Below, piece by piece: positions 20,201 to 29,413 of a DNA stretch of 31,440 nucleotides. The DNA lies in NCBI RefSeq assembly GCF_000330505.1, contig NW_004440426.1, positions 32,465 through 63,904 of the forward strand. The letters run 5' to 3'. The stretch is from Entamoeba invadens IP1 (taxonomy: Eukaryota; Evosea; Mastigamoebida; Endamoebidae). Position 1 is the first letter of the stretch; each line of letters starts with the position of its first letter. Under the pieces are notes generated by a model. It ran no database searches. It saw nothing but the letters and a program-made list of their open reading frames with translations, and was not told the origin of the DNA. A program made the translations under genes and the position numbers.

Positions 20201-20656
20201 TTTTAACTTGAACACTGTGAGCTCGACCAAAATAGTATCAAGTAATTCTCTTGAAGTCTTCTTCTTTGGCTTTTTTGGCTTCTTTTTGTCTTCTTTCCTT
20301 GGTTCAGTCAAGTCGTGAGCCTCAACAAAGACTTCTCCAAGTCGTAAAATGATGGGCTTGGAGTATAAATGAGTCCAAGGGACAACAACATCGATAGAAC
20401 TACATGTTGCTGTTGTGACCTCAATCTGTGAAGGGAGTAATACCATTTCACGGAAAGTATCTTTTATAAAGCTGATATCATGGAGAGTCACTTTCCCTNN
20501 NNNNNNNNNNNNNNNNNNNNNNNNNNNNNNNNNNNNNNNNNNNNNNNNNNNNNNNNNNNNNNNNNNNNNNNNNNNNNNNNNNNNNNNNNNNNNNNNNNAC
20601 GTCTCAATGAACGTCTTCAAAAACTTCTTCAGGATTTTGCTGGCTACTAAATCCAT
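17265..20656 (-). CDS. Chorein-type bridge-like lipid-transfer protein (BLTP3/SHIP164-like), interrupted
   Basis: Exon 1 (20656-20126) begins MDLVASKILKKFLKTF, the amphipathic start of chorein-N proteins, crosses the N gap, and continues with VVVPWTHLYSKPIILRLGEV, the chorein W(T)xL...P..L.L signature. Exon 2 starts at about 19945 and runs to 18851, where the frame stops at LLNFLK; it resumes one frame over as VTVIDKLGSF and ends at 17265. The total is about 1070 residues, much shorter than VPS13 but near BLTP3 size. The C-terminus is a coiled coil (DTLIDQLNKSKVANEDLKNK, AALEASQMRKR), as in BLTP3. Such proteins form hydrophobic grooves that move phospholipids between membranes at contact sites. 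The frame break at 18851-18854 may be an indel error or a mutation. Assignment to chorein is good, to the BLTP3 subfamily tentative. Confidence 0.68.
19946..20125 (-). other. Intron of the chorein-type gene
   Basis: GTTTGT donor at 20125-20120 after ETYFADSAFN, phase 0. The best phase-0 acceptor is GTTAAG ending at 19946, joining to KVSQIPKEVPIENV. The intron is 180 nt and mostly TATATA-type sequence. Confidence 0.55.
20499..20598. other. Assembly gap (100 N)
   Basis: Exactly 100 undetermined bases, the usual placeholder for a gap of unknown size. It falls in exon 1 of the chorein-type gene, so true exon length and frame across it are unknown. Confidence 0.98.
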
Positions 20657-20964
20657 TTGCTTGAATTAACAAGTTTCTTCATTTTCTTTGAATAAACTGG
20701 CTTGTTTCGTTGGAATCGTTACTTCCAGAATATCTTAGTCTTTTTTATTATCAGGTGTGTATATTTTCATGTAAAATAGAACTTTTTTTCTTTGAGGTGA
20801 ACTGTAACTTATTTCCTTCAATTATTTCTTATGAAAGAAGAATTGAGGTGTATATTATAATTATTAATATATTATAATTAAAACTATTTTAAACTATTCG
20901 AAGAAGTGAAAAATTAATTTTTTAAACATAAATTATTTAACTGTAGTTATGTTAAAAATAACTA
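20657..20964. other. Upstream region of the chorein-type gene
   Basis: Non-coding. A perfect 11-bp hairpin (20940-20950 with 20958-20968, 7-nt loop) straddles the left boundary of the transposon that follows. Confidence 0.4.
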
Positions 20965-21881
20965 CAGTATGACAAGTTTGACTTAAACGACAAGTTTGGG
21001 TTAAATGGTAAAAATTATAGTTCAATTATAATATTTTTTCGAACTATAATAGAAACTAATTAATTGCTTTTTTATATTCAAGTTTATATTAAAATTTAAA
21101 TAATTAAAAGCAAGTCAAAAACTCAAATACACAACACAAAGAATAAGAAAGCAATGAAAAAAGTAAAGATTACTATTAACTATCACACAATCATGATCAC
21201 AATCACCAACATTTTAATGTGTTAGCAAACAACGTAAAGTATAATTAAAATTTATTTGATTGTATAACCATAACATTTCAAATTCAAGTCAATTATGAAT
21301 GCAGTCTGATTTCCCAGAATGTGTATTCAACGTTCTTGTTGTTCTCTATTAAACGAACATTAATTAAGAACAAACGAAAAAAACATAGGCCCGCTCTTTA
21401 TCAAGTTGGTCCACGTTTTATTGGCCAAAATCAAGCGGAGATTCTTATAAATCACACTTTTGGGAGGTTTGGTAGTTTTTCCTTTCGTTGAATTCGTTTT
21501 TATGTGTATTATTATTTAGTTTATAGTTAAAAGCGGTATTCCCCCGTTGCGATAGGAGATACTGCTAATTTATTGTATTTCAATAAAAATAAAGTAACAC
21601 AACGTTTCCGAATGAGGCGGTGTATGTTTGACATGTTTGAACTCAACGAGATAAACATGTTGGGACATACAAAACAATACTTAACATGTGTCGTGATTTT
21701 TATTTTTAAGATTCAACTGTACATTAAACTTTAATATAAATGTTAGTTTAAATATTATTCTATTTAACCATTTAATTCTTTTCTAGTTTAACCCACTGTT
21801 TACTATTGTTAATAGTTTTTAAACCATTAAAATGAACCATTTAAGTCAAACTATTCCATTTAAGGCAAACTTGTCTAACTG
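20965..21881. mobile_element. 917-bp TA-flanked non-autonomous DNA transposon
   Basis: Left end TA|CAGTATGACAAGTTTGACTT (TA at 20963-20964); the right end reads, on the minus strand, TA|CAGTTAGACAAGTTTGCCTT (TA at 21882-21883). Both ends carry a second internal copy of the AAGTTTG.(C/G)TTAAA motif. CAGT ends with a TA duplication are the mark of Tc1/mariner-type elements, known in E. invadens. No transposase is readable. Two short coding-like stretches survive inside (plus strand about 21387-21491, with YQVGPRFIGQNQAEILINHT, and 21612-21734, with MFELNEINMLGHTKQY), of unknown origin. It is probably a MITE-like derivative. Confidence 0.7.
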
Positions 21882-22041
21882 TAGCAAAAATATACATTTT
21901 ATTAGTTCATTTTAAAAATATATTTTATTTAAACTTTTAAAAACTGTATTATTTGAATAATAAAATACCAACTATAATATACTAGACGACTACTTAAAAA
22001 TAACAATAATAGTAAAACCTTAGTATTATTGTTGTGTAATA

Positions 22042-22059
22042 TGATTGTGTCTTGATATA
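22042..22059. repeat. 18-bp direct repeat, copy 1
   Basis: TGATTGTGTCTTGATATA; an identical copy lies at 22167-22184, bracketing the GC-richer island. Confidence 0.9.
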
Positions 22060-22150
22060 GTACATGAAACCGAAAACGGGGACGAAGAGATGGTTCAGAG
22101 AGAGGACTGCTCAGAGTCATGTGAGCTTACCGAAGAGATGGGCGTTACAT
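22060..22150. ncRNA. Candidate structured RNA or small insertion
   Basis: About 90 bp that are strikingly less AT-rich than the flanks and lack a convincing coding frame. On the plus strand ACATGA (22062-22067) pairs with TCATGT (22117-22122), enclosing CCG-AAAA-CGG and GACT-GCTCAG-AGTC hairpins. The motif CGAAGAGATGG occurs at 22083-22093 and again, as CGAAGAGATGGG, from 22131. It lies 300 bp from the U2 gene. I do not recognise it as tRNA, 5S, U1, U4, U5, U6 or SRP RNA. Strand is undetermined. Confidence 0.35.
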
Positions 22151-22166
22151 AATTGAATTCTTATTT

Positions 22167-22184
22167 TGATTGTGTCTTGATATA
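22167..22184. repeat. 18-bp direct repeat, copy 2
   Basis: Identical to 22042-22059, start-to-start distance 125 bp. The remaining DNA from 22185 to 22442 is AT-rich with no gene seen. Confidence 0.9.
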
Positions 22185-22442
22185 TTAAAAATAAAACCAC
22201 AGAAATATTTTTTCTTTATTGAGACATTTTAAATATCGAAACATGACTGTAATTGATTACTTGGTAACCTCCAATTGCCAAATAATAAAGTTATAAAAAA
22301 AGCACTTTTTATCACAAAAATTACAATGCAATAAGGTAATGACTAATGTATAATTTCATTAACCAATTATAAATAAAATAAATATATAATGAATTTATTA
22401 TGTATAAAAATTGTATAACGAGTATATAAAGTTAAGTAGAGG

Positions 22443-22625
22443 GCGAATGCGACAAGGCCGTAGCCAAGCACATTCTTGTCTAGTCGTGTCTTTGGCAAGC
22501 CTCAACACGACTAAACCCCAGCGCAAAAATTGTTTAATATTTGCACCTCCGTAGAGGTGAGCAAGATATTAAGCTTGCTAGAACAGATACTACACTTGAT
22601 CAAAGCCATAAAGGCCGAGAAGGAT
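22443..22625 (-). ncRNA. U2: U2 spliceosomal snRNA
   Basis: The reverse complement from 22625 begins ATCCTTCTCGGCCTTTATGG and continues with GATCAAGTG and AAGTGTAGTATCTGTTCT, almost identical to the conserved U2 5' end that pairs with U6; GTAGTA (22593-22588) is the branch-site recognition sequence. Next come stem IIa (AGCAAG/CTTGCT, 22580-22560), stem IIb (CACCTC-TACG-GAGGTG, 22559-22544) and the Sm site AATTTTTG (22531-22524). After it are a stem III with 9 perfect pairs (TAGTCGTGT/ACACGACTA) and a terminal stem GAATGTG...CGCATTC closed by another TACG loop. Length about 183 nt, as expected. The 3' end is set by the terminal stem and may be off by a few bases. U2 base-pairs with the intron branch point in the nucleus, consistent with the introns in this window. 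Confidence 0.95.
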
Positions 22626-22653
22626 TGAATGAAATTCACCGTTCTTTATATAC
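22626..22653 (-). promoter_or_regulatory. TATA-type promoter of the U2 gene
   Basis: On the minus strand TATATAAAGAACGGTG followed by AATTTCATTCA runs directly into the U2 5' end, with the TATA about 27 nt upstream. GAAC and an AATTTCA initiator-like sequence are included, so the arrangement is that of a protein-coding Entamoeba promoter. Confidence 0.6.
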
Positions 22654-22828
22654 GCGCTGTGACGTGGCAAGTTTAATTATTTATAATTACTTATTATTAT
22701 GTATAGTTCACTAAAACTCAATGACTGAATTATACTTGATAGATTAAAAACCATTTATTAAGATTTTTTTGGGGGAGCTTATTTATTAATAAATTAATTA
22801 ATTCATAATTAAAAAATTAATGAATTAA

Positions 22829-25111
22829 CTCGCCGACGTACCTAATCCCCAACAAACCAATACTGTTAAAAAGAGCAGTGTTTTTGTTTTTTTGAAAAAA
22901 AAATATTATACAGTGTAGTTCAATTATAGTAAAATGAAAATGGAATAACGAGTTCAAATCGTGAACTAAAAAACAAATAAAATGTGAAAAAAGTGAAAAA
23001 AAATATAAAATTTCATGACAAAAAGTAAAAAATGGCAAAATAAGAATAGTGGTAAAATGAATAACATTTATTCTAAAACAGATAAATATATTTTTTATAC
23101 ATAAAACAATAAAAAACAATTGGTTTTGAGCTGAAAATGAAATACAAATTTCAAAAGTAACATGAACACATCAGTGATAATTAAAAAACACACAAAATAT
23201 ATGTACATAATAGTCTTCATAAAAAATAAAAATTTTTCAAAAAAATCCATTATATTAACTGTGTGTTTTTTCAGACAGTACGATGTAGCAAGATTTTTGA
23301 CTGTTTTTTCTGTCTATAATATATTTTTATCATCTTTTGGTATTTACCATATTGTGAGTAATCTTTTGAAGAGTTTTTATCGAAAGAAATTAAAATATAA
23401 CAAGCAATCATTAAAAACAGTTTTTAGTGTCAAATATATTATTGTTTTAAAAACATTTTCCCTCCATTACATAAAATCCACATGTTTTTTATATTGTTGT
23501 CTGACTTTTTGTCAAATATGTGGACTGTTTAACCAATTGTTTGTTAATGACTTTTGACAATTTGATGTATACAGTTACATATTTTAATAATCTATTGAAA
23601 AGAGTGTTTAAAATGAATAAGGTAAACCATAACTATGTTTATAATTTTTCAAACAACAAAAAATCAAACTTCTTTGTTTATCAATGCTATTTTATTGATT
23701 TATTTGGTGTATATTTTTAATTTTTGTTGTGTTTTACATTATGAGTAATTTATCTTTTTATTGTCAATTAAAAAATTTAAATTATTATTATTCTTTATAT
23801 TTGGGTTGCTTGATAATTAATTGCAGAAACATCACTGTTTGTAAAAGCGATGCATAATAGATTTGTTTTATTGTTATATTATTTTACAACTATTTCGACT
23901 CATCATTTTCACTATAACACAAAAGCATGTTACTCAATGTTAATAATTACCGCTATTATCAATTTGCGTCATTCAGTGAAAATAATTAATTATGTTTTTT
24001 CTTATTACGATTATTATAATTTATTTGTTTTGTCAAACAAGAAATGGCAATTTTCACATTGGTTATGTGTACTTTTATCATTGTCTTTAGATTTTATGAA
24101 TAATTTTATCAGAGTTGGCATATAATAGTCTATCTCGATAAGATTAACTATATTTTATTATGAACAACCATTTTTATTAGTCATTGTTTGTATTTTTATA
24201 TTTTTAAAATTTATATAACTTTCGAGCAAAACACAAATTCAATTTAGATATTGAAACACCTTTTTGAAATTAAATACAGAAATTGAATATTTAAAAACAA
24301 TAAGTTATTACCATAATCAATCTCGGTTGATTTTACACATTGACACTTTCACATAGAGATTGATTCAATTCATGGGTGAATTGTATGTGTGACAAATTTT
24401 AAACATTTGCTGCGTTTTGTGGGTTTCTTTAATATATTTAAAAGTCCAAATTTGTTGTTATAAATAAATTGTTTCAAAATGCTACATTCAAGTTTTTTAT
24501 TGTTGAATTGTGTTGTACTTATTAAATAATAAATCAAATGATTAATTTGATAACTTTTAAATTCGCTTTCTTTTAAACTTACTAAATCATCATTTTCAAT
24601 TTTAAAAACAAACATCAAGTGGTCGCAATTGACTGTTTATGGGGTAATACAACCACAACAACGAAACCCCGTTATGTATCCGAAACGTCATATTTATTAA
24701 CATAAGTATCAAAAATTCAACCATTGTTTGAGTTTACAAATAATTTTAATTATTTTTTTTATGTTTTTAATTGATGTTTTAGAAATGATACAAAAAGTTT
24801 TTTTCAACTTGTAACAATAAAAAGTATATTTTACTATAATTTGCTAAAGCCGACTTTTTCCACCAACTCTTTATTATTTTGGTTGTAATTTTTGTTCTGT
24901 TTTGCTTTCAAATTTTTATATAAAAAATAAATGCACAAAACGATTTTTTGGTATAAAAAATAAATATAATATTATTATGATAATTTTATATTATTTGTTT
25001 TTATCTATTTTTTCAGGAAAATCACCTAATAATATTTCAAAATTATTTAAACAGTTTTGGGACAATTTTTTGAAAAACTGTTAAAAAGAGCAGTATTGGG
25101 TTGTTGGCGAG
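22829..25111. mobile_element. Decayed piggyBac-like transposon (2.28 kb, TTAA-flanked)
   Basis: The element is bounded by TTAA at 22825-22828 and 25112-25115, the invariant piggyBac target. Ends are inverted repeats: CTCGCC, then an AACAA(A)CCCAATACTG-type block, with a 14-nt insertion in the left copy. Both ends carry the internal palindrome ACTGTTAAAAAGAGCAGT. The interior is AT-rich and full of stops. A plus-strand relic of the transposase is described separately. Such elements are known in E. invadens. No intact gene remains, so this copy is dead or was mobilised in trans. Confidence 0.7.
23162..24125 (+). pseudogene. Relic of a piggyBac transposase
   Basis: Three broken frames (23162-23557, about 23520-23720, 23850-24125). 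The last has YYDYYNLF...NKKWQFSHWL followed by LLSLSLDFMNNFIRV (about 24003-24116), which follows the conserved piggyBac C-terminal pattern D.(F/Y)(D/N)......KKW.....F..LLDLALVNAFI. The first has FSLHYIKS and CCLTFCQICGLFNQLFV, weakly like the QYMP.KP...GFK...DS.TGY..F.VY core. Catalytic aspartates are not preserved. Without the TTAA-flanked ends I would not have made this call. Confidence 0.4.
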
Positions 25112-25193
25112 TTAAATAAAATAATTTTAAACTAAAATAATAATAACAAAATTGGTTGTAATAAAATTAGACATAAGTGATTAAAACATATGT

Positions 25194-25931
25194 TCACCAA
25201 TAAAAATAGTCCTCTTGACTGCTGTCTGATTCAAAAACCAAAGGCGGGAAGTCTTCTATAAAATCTCTCAATTTTCGGAATTGATTGAGCAGCTTTGTAC
25301 ACATTTTTGGTGTTTTTTTGCAATTAAGAATTGCAAAAAGTATCAGTTGAATAAAATCAGTTGATGTTGAAGAAATCACATAATTTTGTTCTTTGATGTA
25401 GTCTATGATGTATGTTGCAGCCATTGACGCAACACGCTTTGTTGTGTGATATGCTGGATCAGAATCGCCACAGAACCCCTCAATTGAACATAGAGCAAAA
25501 TCGATGTATTTGATTATAACACAACTCTTGTCCATCTTGTTAAGGAGGTGATAGTAATGTGTTGAAAGTTCATCATCATTATCTTTTAAAAACTTGGCAA
25601 CATCTTCGACAGCCAAATAAAGTATGTTGAGACCAAGGGCGCTGAATGGTGGAATTTCAAGTGTTGGGTCAAGCCCAACTGAAATGAGTTTTGAAAACTC
25701 GGATAACAACTTGTCAACATTTTCAGGTGTCACATCATTCAACGCCTGAAGACTTTGAGTTGCGTCTTCTTCTGAAGTGTAATTAGTTGGTGAGTCTCTC
25801 TTGAGTTGTGGTGGTACTTTTGCTTCTTCTTCAGTTTCAACGGAAACACGGTTGGAAGACGGGAGAGAATCGACAAAAAACACTGGCTGAGTTGTGACAT
25901 CGTTAAATTGAATGGTAGGTTTTGTTGTCAT
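25194..25931 (-). CDS. Hypothetical acidic helical protein
   Basis: 245 residues from a clear ATG at 25931, single exon. The N-terminal about 70 residues are low-complexity and polar (MTTKPTIQFNDVTTQPVFF, then a Glu-rich stretch). From about residue 68 on the protein looks all-helical (NVDKLLSEFSKLISVGLDP, ILYLAVEDVAKFLKDNDDEL, MAATYIIDYIKEQ), with six cysteines and a terminal acidic DSSQEDYFYW. There is no signal peptide or membrane segment. It lies 80 bp from the piggyBac-like end. I do not recognise a family; a lineage-specific protein is likely. Confidence 0.7.
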   Translation of the reverse strand: MTTKPTIQFNDVTTQPVFFVDSLPSSNRVSVETEEEAKVPPQLKRDSPTNYTSEEDATQSLQALNDVTPENVDKLLSEFSKLISVGLDPTLEIPPFSALGLNILYLAVEDVAKFLKDNDDELSTHYYHLLNKMDKSCVIIKYIDFALCSIEGFCGDSDPAYHTTKRVASMAATYIIDYIKEQNYVISSTSTDFIQLILFAILNCKKTPKMCTKLLNQFRKLRDFIEDFPPLVFESDSSQEDYFYW

Positions 25932-26384
25932 CTTTTAGATTATTGAGTTAAGAATAGTTAATTTTTTAATTTTAATATTTAATTTAATACTAATAATTAA
26001 AAAATTAAGGAAAAAAACAATCGAACTTCTTTTGAGTTTTACATCTAACTGATTTTTAATTCTTAAAAAACACTTTATTATATGATGATGATACAATTGA
26101 TAACAATTTGTTGTTATTATATATTAATAATACATTAAATTAATAATATAATATTGTTAATATGTCAAAGTTATTAAGAAAAAAAAAATAGAAAAAAAAT
26201 TCCAATAATATTTTTAGAAAATAGAATCATAAAATTATAAAATATAAAAATTATATAGATTTAGCTTAAATAATACAAAAAATTCTTTTGATGTTAAACT
26301 GATTTAGAATATCAGTTTATTTTTTTTAAATTGAATAATTATGAAATATATATAAAAACAATAAAAACACGATTTAACGTATTG
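25932..26384. other. Divergent intergenic region
   Basis: Separates two divergently transcribed orphan genes. AT-rich, with A and T homopolymers and no hairpin of note. The frame of the downstream gene stays open from 26298, just before a TTTAG and an ATCAG, so a short upstream exon is possible but none is seen. Confidence 0.4.
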
Positions 26385-27380
26385 ATGTCAATACCAGAGA
26401 CAACGGATGTGTTATGTTTATTATACAATAAGACATTTGTGTCTAAAACTCCCAACTTAAACAGTGTTTTAAAGTTTTTAAGAGAAGCAACATCATTCCA
26501 AAAAAACATAAAAATGAAGAATTTTATTATGCATTTAATTAAACATTGTTTGATTTTGACTGAAGACATGGAAGTTGGTGGACATCTTTATTTCTGGTTG
26601 TTACCAAGTGATTCTTATAAAGCTAAAACAACAAAAGGATATTATGATCTTTTGAAATTGATGTTTAAAATAGGACAAAAAATAAATTCAATTGAAATTT
26701 TAAGAAGAAAATGTCATGTTAGTAGTGAAGAAGTAATACTTCAAGAGATCATCACAACTATTCAAATCATTGCAAAATGTGCTGGTTTCCCAAAGGATTA
26801 TAAATACCAAAATGAAAAAGATGTTTTTCAAGACTTTAAGGAAGATGAATGTGATTTGGCATATGTTTTACGGGAATTAAGAAATACTACAGAGATGTGT
26901 GAATTTGTGAGTGAGTGGCTCTCAAACACTCCAAAACAAATTCAAATAGATTTTCAAAAAAAAATTTTTGTTGAAAAGAAATTTTTTGAAGTTATACATC
27001 ACAAATTACCACCAGATGTATTTACTTGTTTTGAATTATGTGTAAGTTGTATAATTGAACACATGTTTAAAAAATACGATGACATCACACTTTTCGAATT
27101 TCAAACAAATGAAAATGACACTTTTCCAACAGAAACAACAATAATGCGACATTTTAAAAACTCAGAATATTTGGAATTTGTAAAAGAAACAATCAGAGAT
27201 TGTGATATACCCTTTGAAATGCAAAGGGTTGTCAAAAATCCAGAAAAACTTAGAGGAACAAAGAGTTGTAAGCAATTATGGACTAAGTTTGGATTTGGGT
27301 GTGAAAATGGAAAATGTTTTTTAAAGACGCTATTTATAGACACCAAGTTTATCGATCCAACATCAGTTTGTGTTGTTTAA
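26385..27380 (+). CDS. Hypothetical helical protein
   Basis: 331 residues from the first in-frame ATG at 26385 (the open frame extends 18 codons upstream of it but without an ATG). It appears all-helical, with blocks such as NLNSVLKFLREATSFQ, KGYYDLLKLMFKIGQ, EVILQEIITTIQIIAKCAGF and YVLRELRNTTEMCEFVSEWL, and a cysteine-rich end (TKFGFGCENGKCFLKTL). There is no signal peptide. The AT-rich codon usage is unlike the G/C-richer housekeeping genes at the left of the window and more like the LRR gene. The repeated-helix look suggests an alpha-solenoid or Rho/Ras GAP/GEF-like fold, but no catalytic motif is recognised. Confidence 0.7.
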   Translation: MSIPETTDVLCLLYNKTFVSKTPNLNSVLKFLREATSFQKNIKMKNFIMHLIKHCLILTEDMEVGGHLYFWLLPSDSYKAKTTKGYYDLLKLMFKIGQKINSIEILRRKCHVSSEEVILQEIITTIQIIAKCAGFPKDYKYQNEKDVFQDFKEDECDLAYVLRELRNTTEMCEFVSEWLSNTPKQIQIDFQKKIFVEKKFFEVIHHKLPPDVFTCFELCVSCIIEHMFKKYDDITLFEFQTNENDTFPTETTIMRHFKNSEYLEFVKETIRDCDIPFEMQRVVKNPEKLRGTKSCKQLWTKFGFGCENGKCFLKTLFIDTKFIDPTSVCVV

Positions 27381-27479
27381 TAACATTCATTGTTTTTGTA
27401 ATTGCCGTTATCGATTATTTGAAATTAAAGTGACACACAGAAAAAAACAGCAAAAAACACAAATACTCCAACAAGTAAA

Positions 27480-27824
27480 ATGAAAAGAAAAAATTATTAC
27501 GTACCAGCAAAAGAAGAATCTCTTTATAAAATACACCAACAAAGCTCAACAATTACATGCATTGAGTGTGTTCAACTGAGCATCATAAATACCACAGAAA
27601 CAACATCTGATGACAGAACGGAGCTGACTAAAATTGAGTCACCAAAAATAGACAAACATTGTCAATGTGTTCATGTTCAAAAAGAGTACAACCCATCAAC
27701 ACCACTCCCATCAACAAAAATCGAAGTTGAAAATGCACCAAAAGAAAATGTGTTACCGAGCTTTTTATCTACAGGATGTTCAACAGACGAAAAAAAGGAA
27801 GCAAAAACAACACGATTGTTATAA
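27480..27824 (+). CDS. Hypothetical small polar protein
   Basis: 114 residues starting at the ATG at 27480. Basic N-terminus (MKRKNYYVPAKEES), then Thr/Ser-rich polar sequence with four Cys in the middle (TCIEC and HCQC pairs, about 26-62) that could form a loose zinc site, and a Lys/Glu tail. It ends 100 bp downstream of the preceding gene on the same strand. The A7 run near 27791 could shift the frame; a second frame stays open to 27891 (HDCYKRLHLESVTSMNHIL), so the true C-terminus is uncertain. No family recognised. Confidence 0.45.
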   Translation: MKRKNYYVPAKEESLYKIHQQSSTITCIECVQLSIINTTETTSDDRTELTKIESPKIDKHCQCVHVQKEYNPSTPLPSTKIEVENAPKENVLPSFLSTGCSTDEKKEAKTTRLL

Positions 27825-28360
27825 ACGTCTTCACCTAGAAAGTGTCACATCTATGAATCACATTTTGAAGGCGATGAATAATACTAAGTAATCTTATTTA
27901 TTTTAACCTTATGAAGTGAAAACCGGATAATTTATATCCTTGATTTTTTGACTTAAAATAAGTCACTTTTTTTATTTTTGTATTTGAACTAAAAAGATCT
28001 TAAATTAAAAACGGCGTGTCACAAACCAATTTAAATAATGAAAAATTGATAAAAATCGAAGCGCTCTCATGAAAATTTATGTGTATGTCTCGTAACAGCA
28101 AGTATTGACTATTTTGAACACATGGAAAACAGGAAACATGGGTCTGTAAAGACCAGTAGTTTGCGCAAAAACTAATCGATTTCGTGTTTTGAATTTATTT
28201 TTAATTGTTCTAAAAATAAATTATGATCTAGATAAATCTTATCCAGATTTCACCTTCCCACAAAAAAAGTTGATTCAGTTGACTTGCTAAGGTTAATAAA
28301 TAAAATGTTATTTTATTTATTAAAAAAATTGACAATAACGATAAATAATATATTTAATTA
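27825..28360. other. Intergenic region with hairpins
   Basis: Includes TGACTTA-AAA-TAAGTCA at about 27949-27965 and a less AT-rich patch (28055-28190) with GGTCT-GTAA-AGACC, a GNRA-type loop. No coding frame is convincing. Confidence 0.4.
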
Positions 28361-29187
28361 CAGATAGAAGAATTATTGGTTGTCATAGAAAAAGTGGTTG
28401 TCATGAAAATAATGTTATTAAAAGCAAAAAAAAAATCGATTTTTTTTCAAAAATTTTCCCAGTGTACTGAGTAAGTCAATTATCAAATGAAATAATAAAT
28501 ATTAACTAATTTGTTTTATGTTTTTATAAAGTATTAAACAAATGTTTATAATGTTAATATTTAAAACTTTTAACAATAATAAAAATTATGTATTTGGAAA
28601 AGACTTATTAAATGAAGTATATTTGTTTTTTTTGGTGAACCTTACTACAGTAGGAGATAAAGACAATGAAAACAATAATCAGCACAAAACGTTTGGTTAA
28701 TTTGAACACAAACAACAGTTTTCATAACAAAATGTCATATTTGTAATATATGTCATATTACATATTGTTTATTAATGAATGTCTATTGATTAATTATTCG
28801 TTTTCAACGTTATTAATATACAAACCTGATAATCGTGATTTTTGCTTGTTTGATTTACACATCCCCAACTTATTCATAATAAATTGCACATCCCCCACAT
28901 CAATTCATTTTATATCGAGACGACAAGGTGCAGTCAATTTTGATTTTGAAGATGAGTAAAATATTTTTGTGCTTTTTCTGTTTTTTATATAAAAATAGTC
29001 TTTTTTATTTTTTTCATCCTTTTGACAACCACTTTCTGAAAAATCAATCCAAATCACCACTGCTTTCCCGTAATTTTGCTTGTTAAACAACTAACAATTT
29101 ATAATTATTAAAAATAAATTAATAAAAATACTTTTTTATACTCTTGACAACTACTTTTTCTATGACAACCACTTTTTCTTGCATCTG
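28361..29187. mobile_element. 827-bp TA-flanked transposon with repeated subterminal motifs
   Basis: Left end TA|CAGATAGAAGAATTATTGG (TA 28359-28360); the right end reads on the minus strand TA|CAGATGCAAGAAAAAGTGG (TA 29188-29189). Both ends contain GTTGTCATAGAAAAAGTGG-type units, and further GACAACCACTTTCTGAA units occur inside the right half. CAG ends and a TA duplication suggest Tc1/mariner-type mobilisation. One plus-strand frame (28750-28959, ending RRQGAVNFDFEDE) is open but unrecognised, so I do not call it a gene. Confidence 0.6.
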
Positions 29188-29216
29188 TAATAATTTAAAA
29201 GACATCACGTTCACAT

Positions 29217-29413
29217 TCTGTTTTTATATAAAAATAGTCTTTTTTAATTTGTTCATCCTTTTGACAACCACTTTCTGAAAAATAAATCGAAACAACTACA
29301 GATTTACCATAAAATTACTTGTTAAACAACTAACAATTTATAATTATTAAAAATAAATATATAAAAATACTTTTTTTTACTCATGACAACCACTTTTTCT
29401 ATGACAACTACAG
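29217..29413. mobile_element. Partial second copy of the 827-bp element's right end
   Basis: Repeats the sequence from about 28977 with a 240-bp offset: TCTGTTTTTATATAAAAATAG, TTTTGACAACCACTTTCTGA, TTGTTAAACAACTAACAAT and GACAACCACTTTTTCTATGA all recur. The copy stops at ATGACAAC|TA, where the next element was inserted. Confidence 0.7.

Noticed and set aside
21350..21500. tRNA-like gene within the left 917-bp element
   Set aside because: No A box/B box pair or cloverleaf could be drawn; I found no convincing tRNA anywhere in the window.
24370..24618. Minus-strand 82-codon frame inside the piggyBac-like element
   Set aside because: It runs opposite to the transposase relic and has no recognisable motif.
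28750..28959. Plus-strand 69-codon frame inside the 827-bp element
   Set aside because: The composition is that of AT-rich spacer except for the last 13 codons, and no transposase motif is present.
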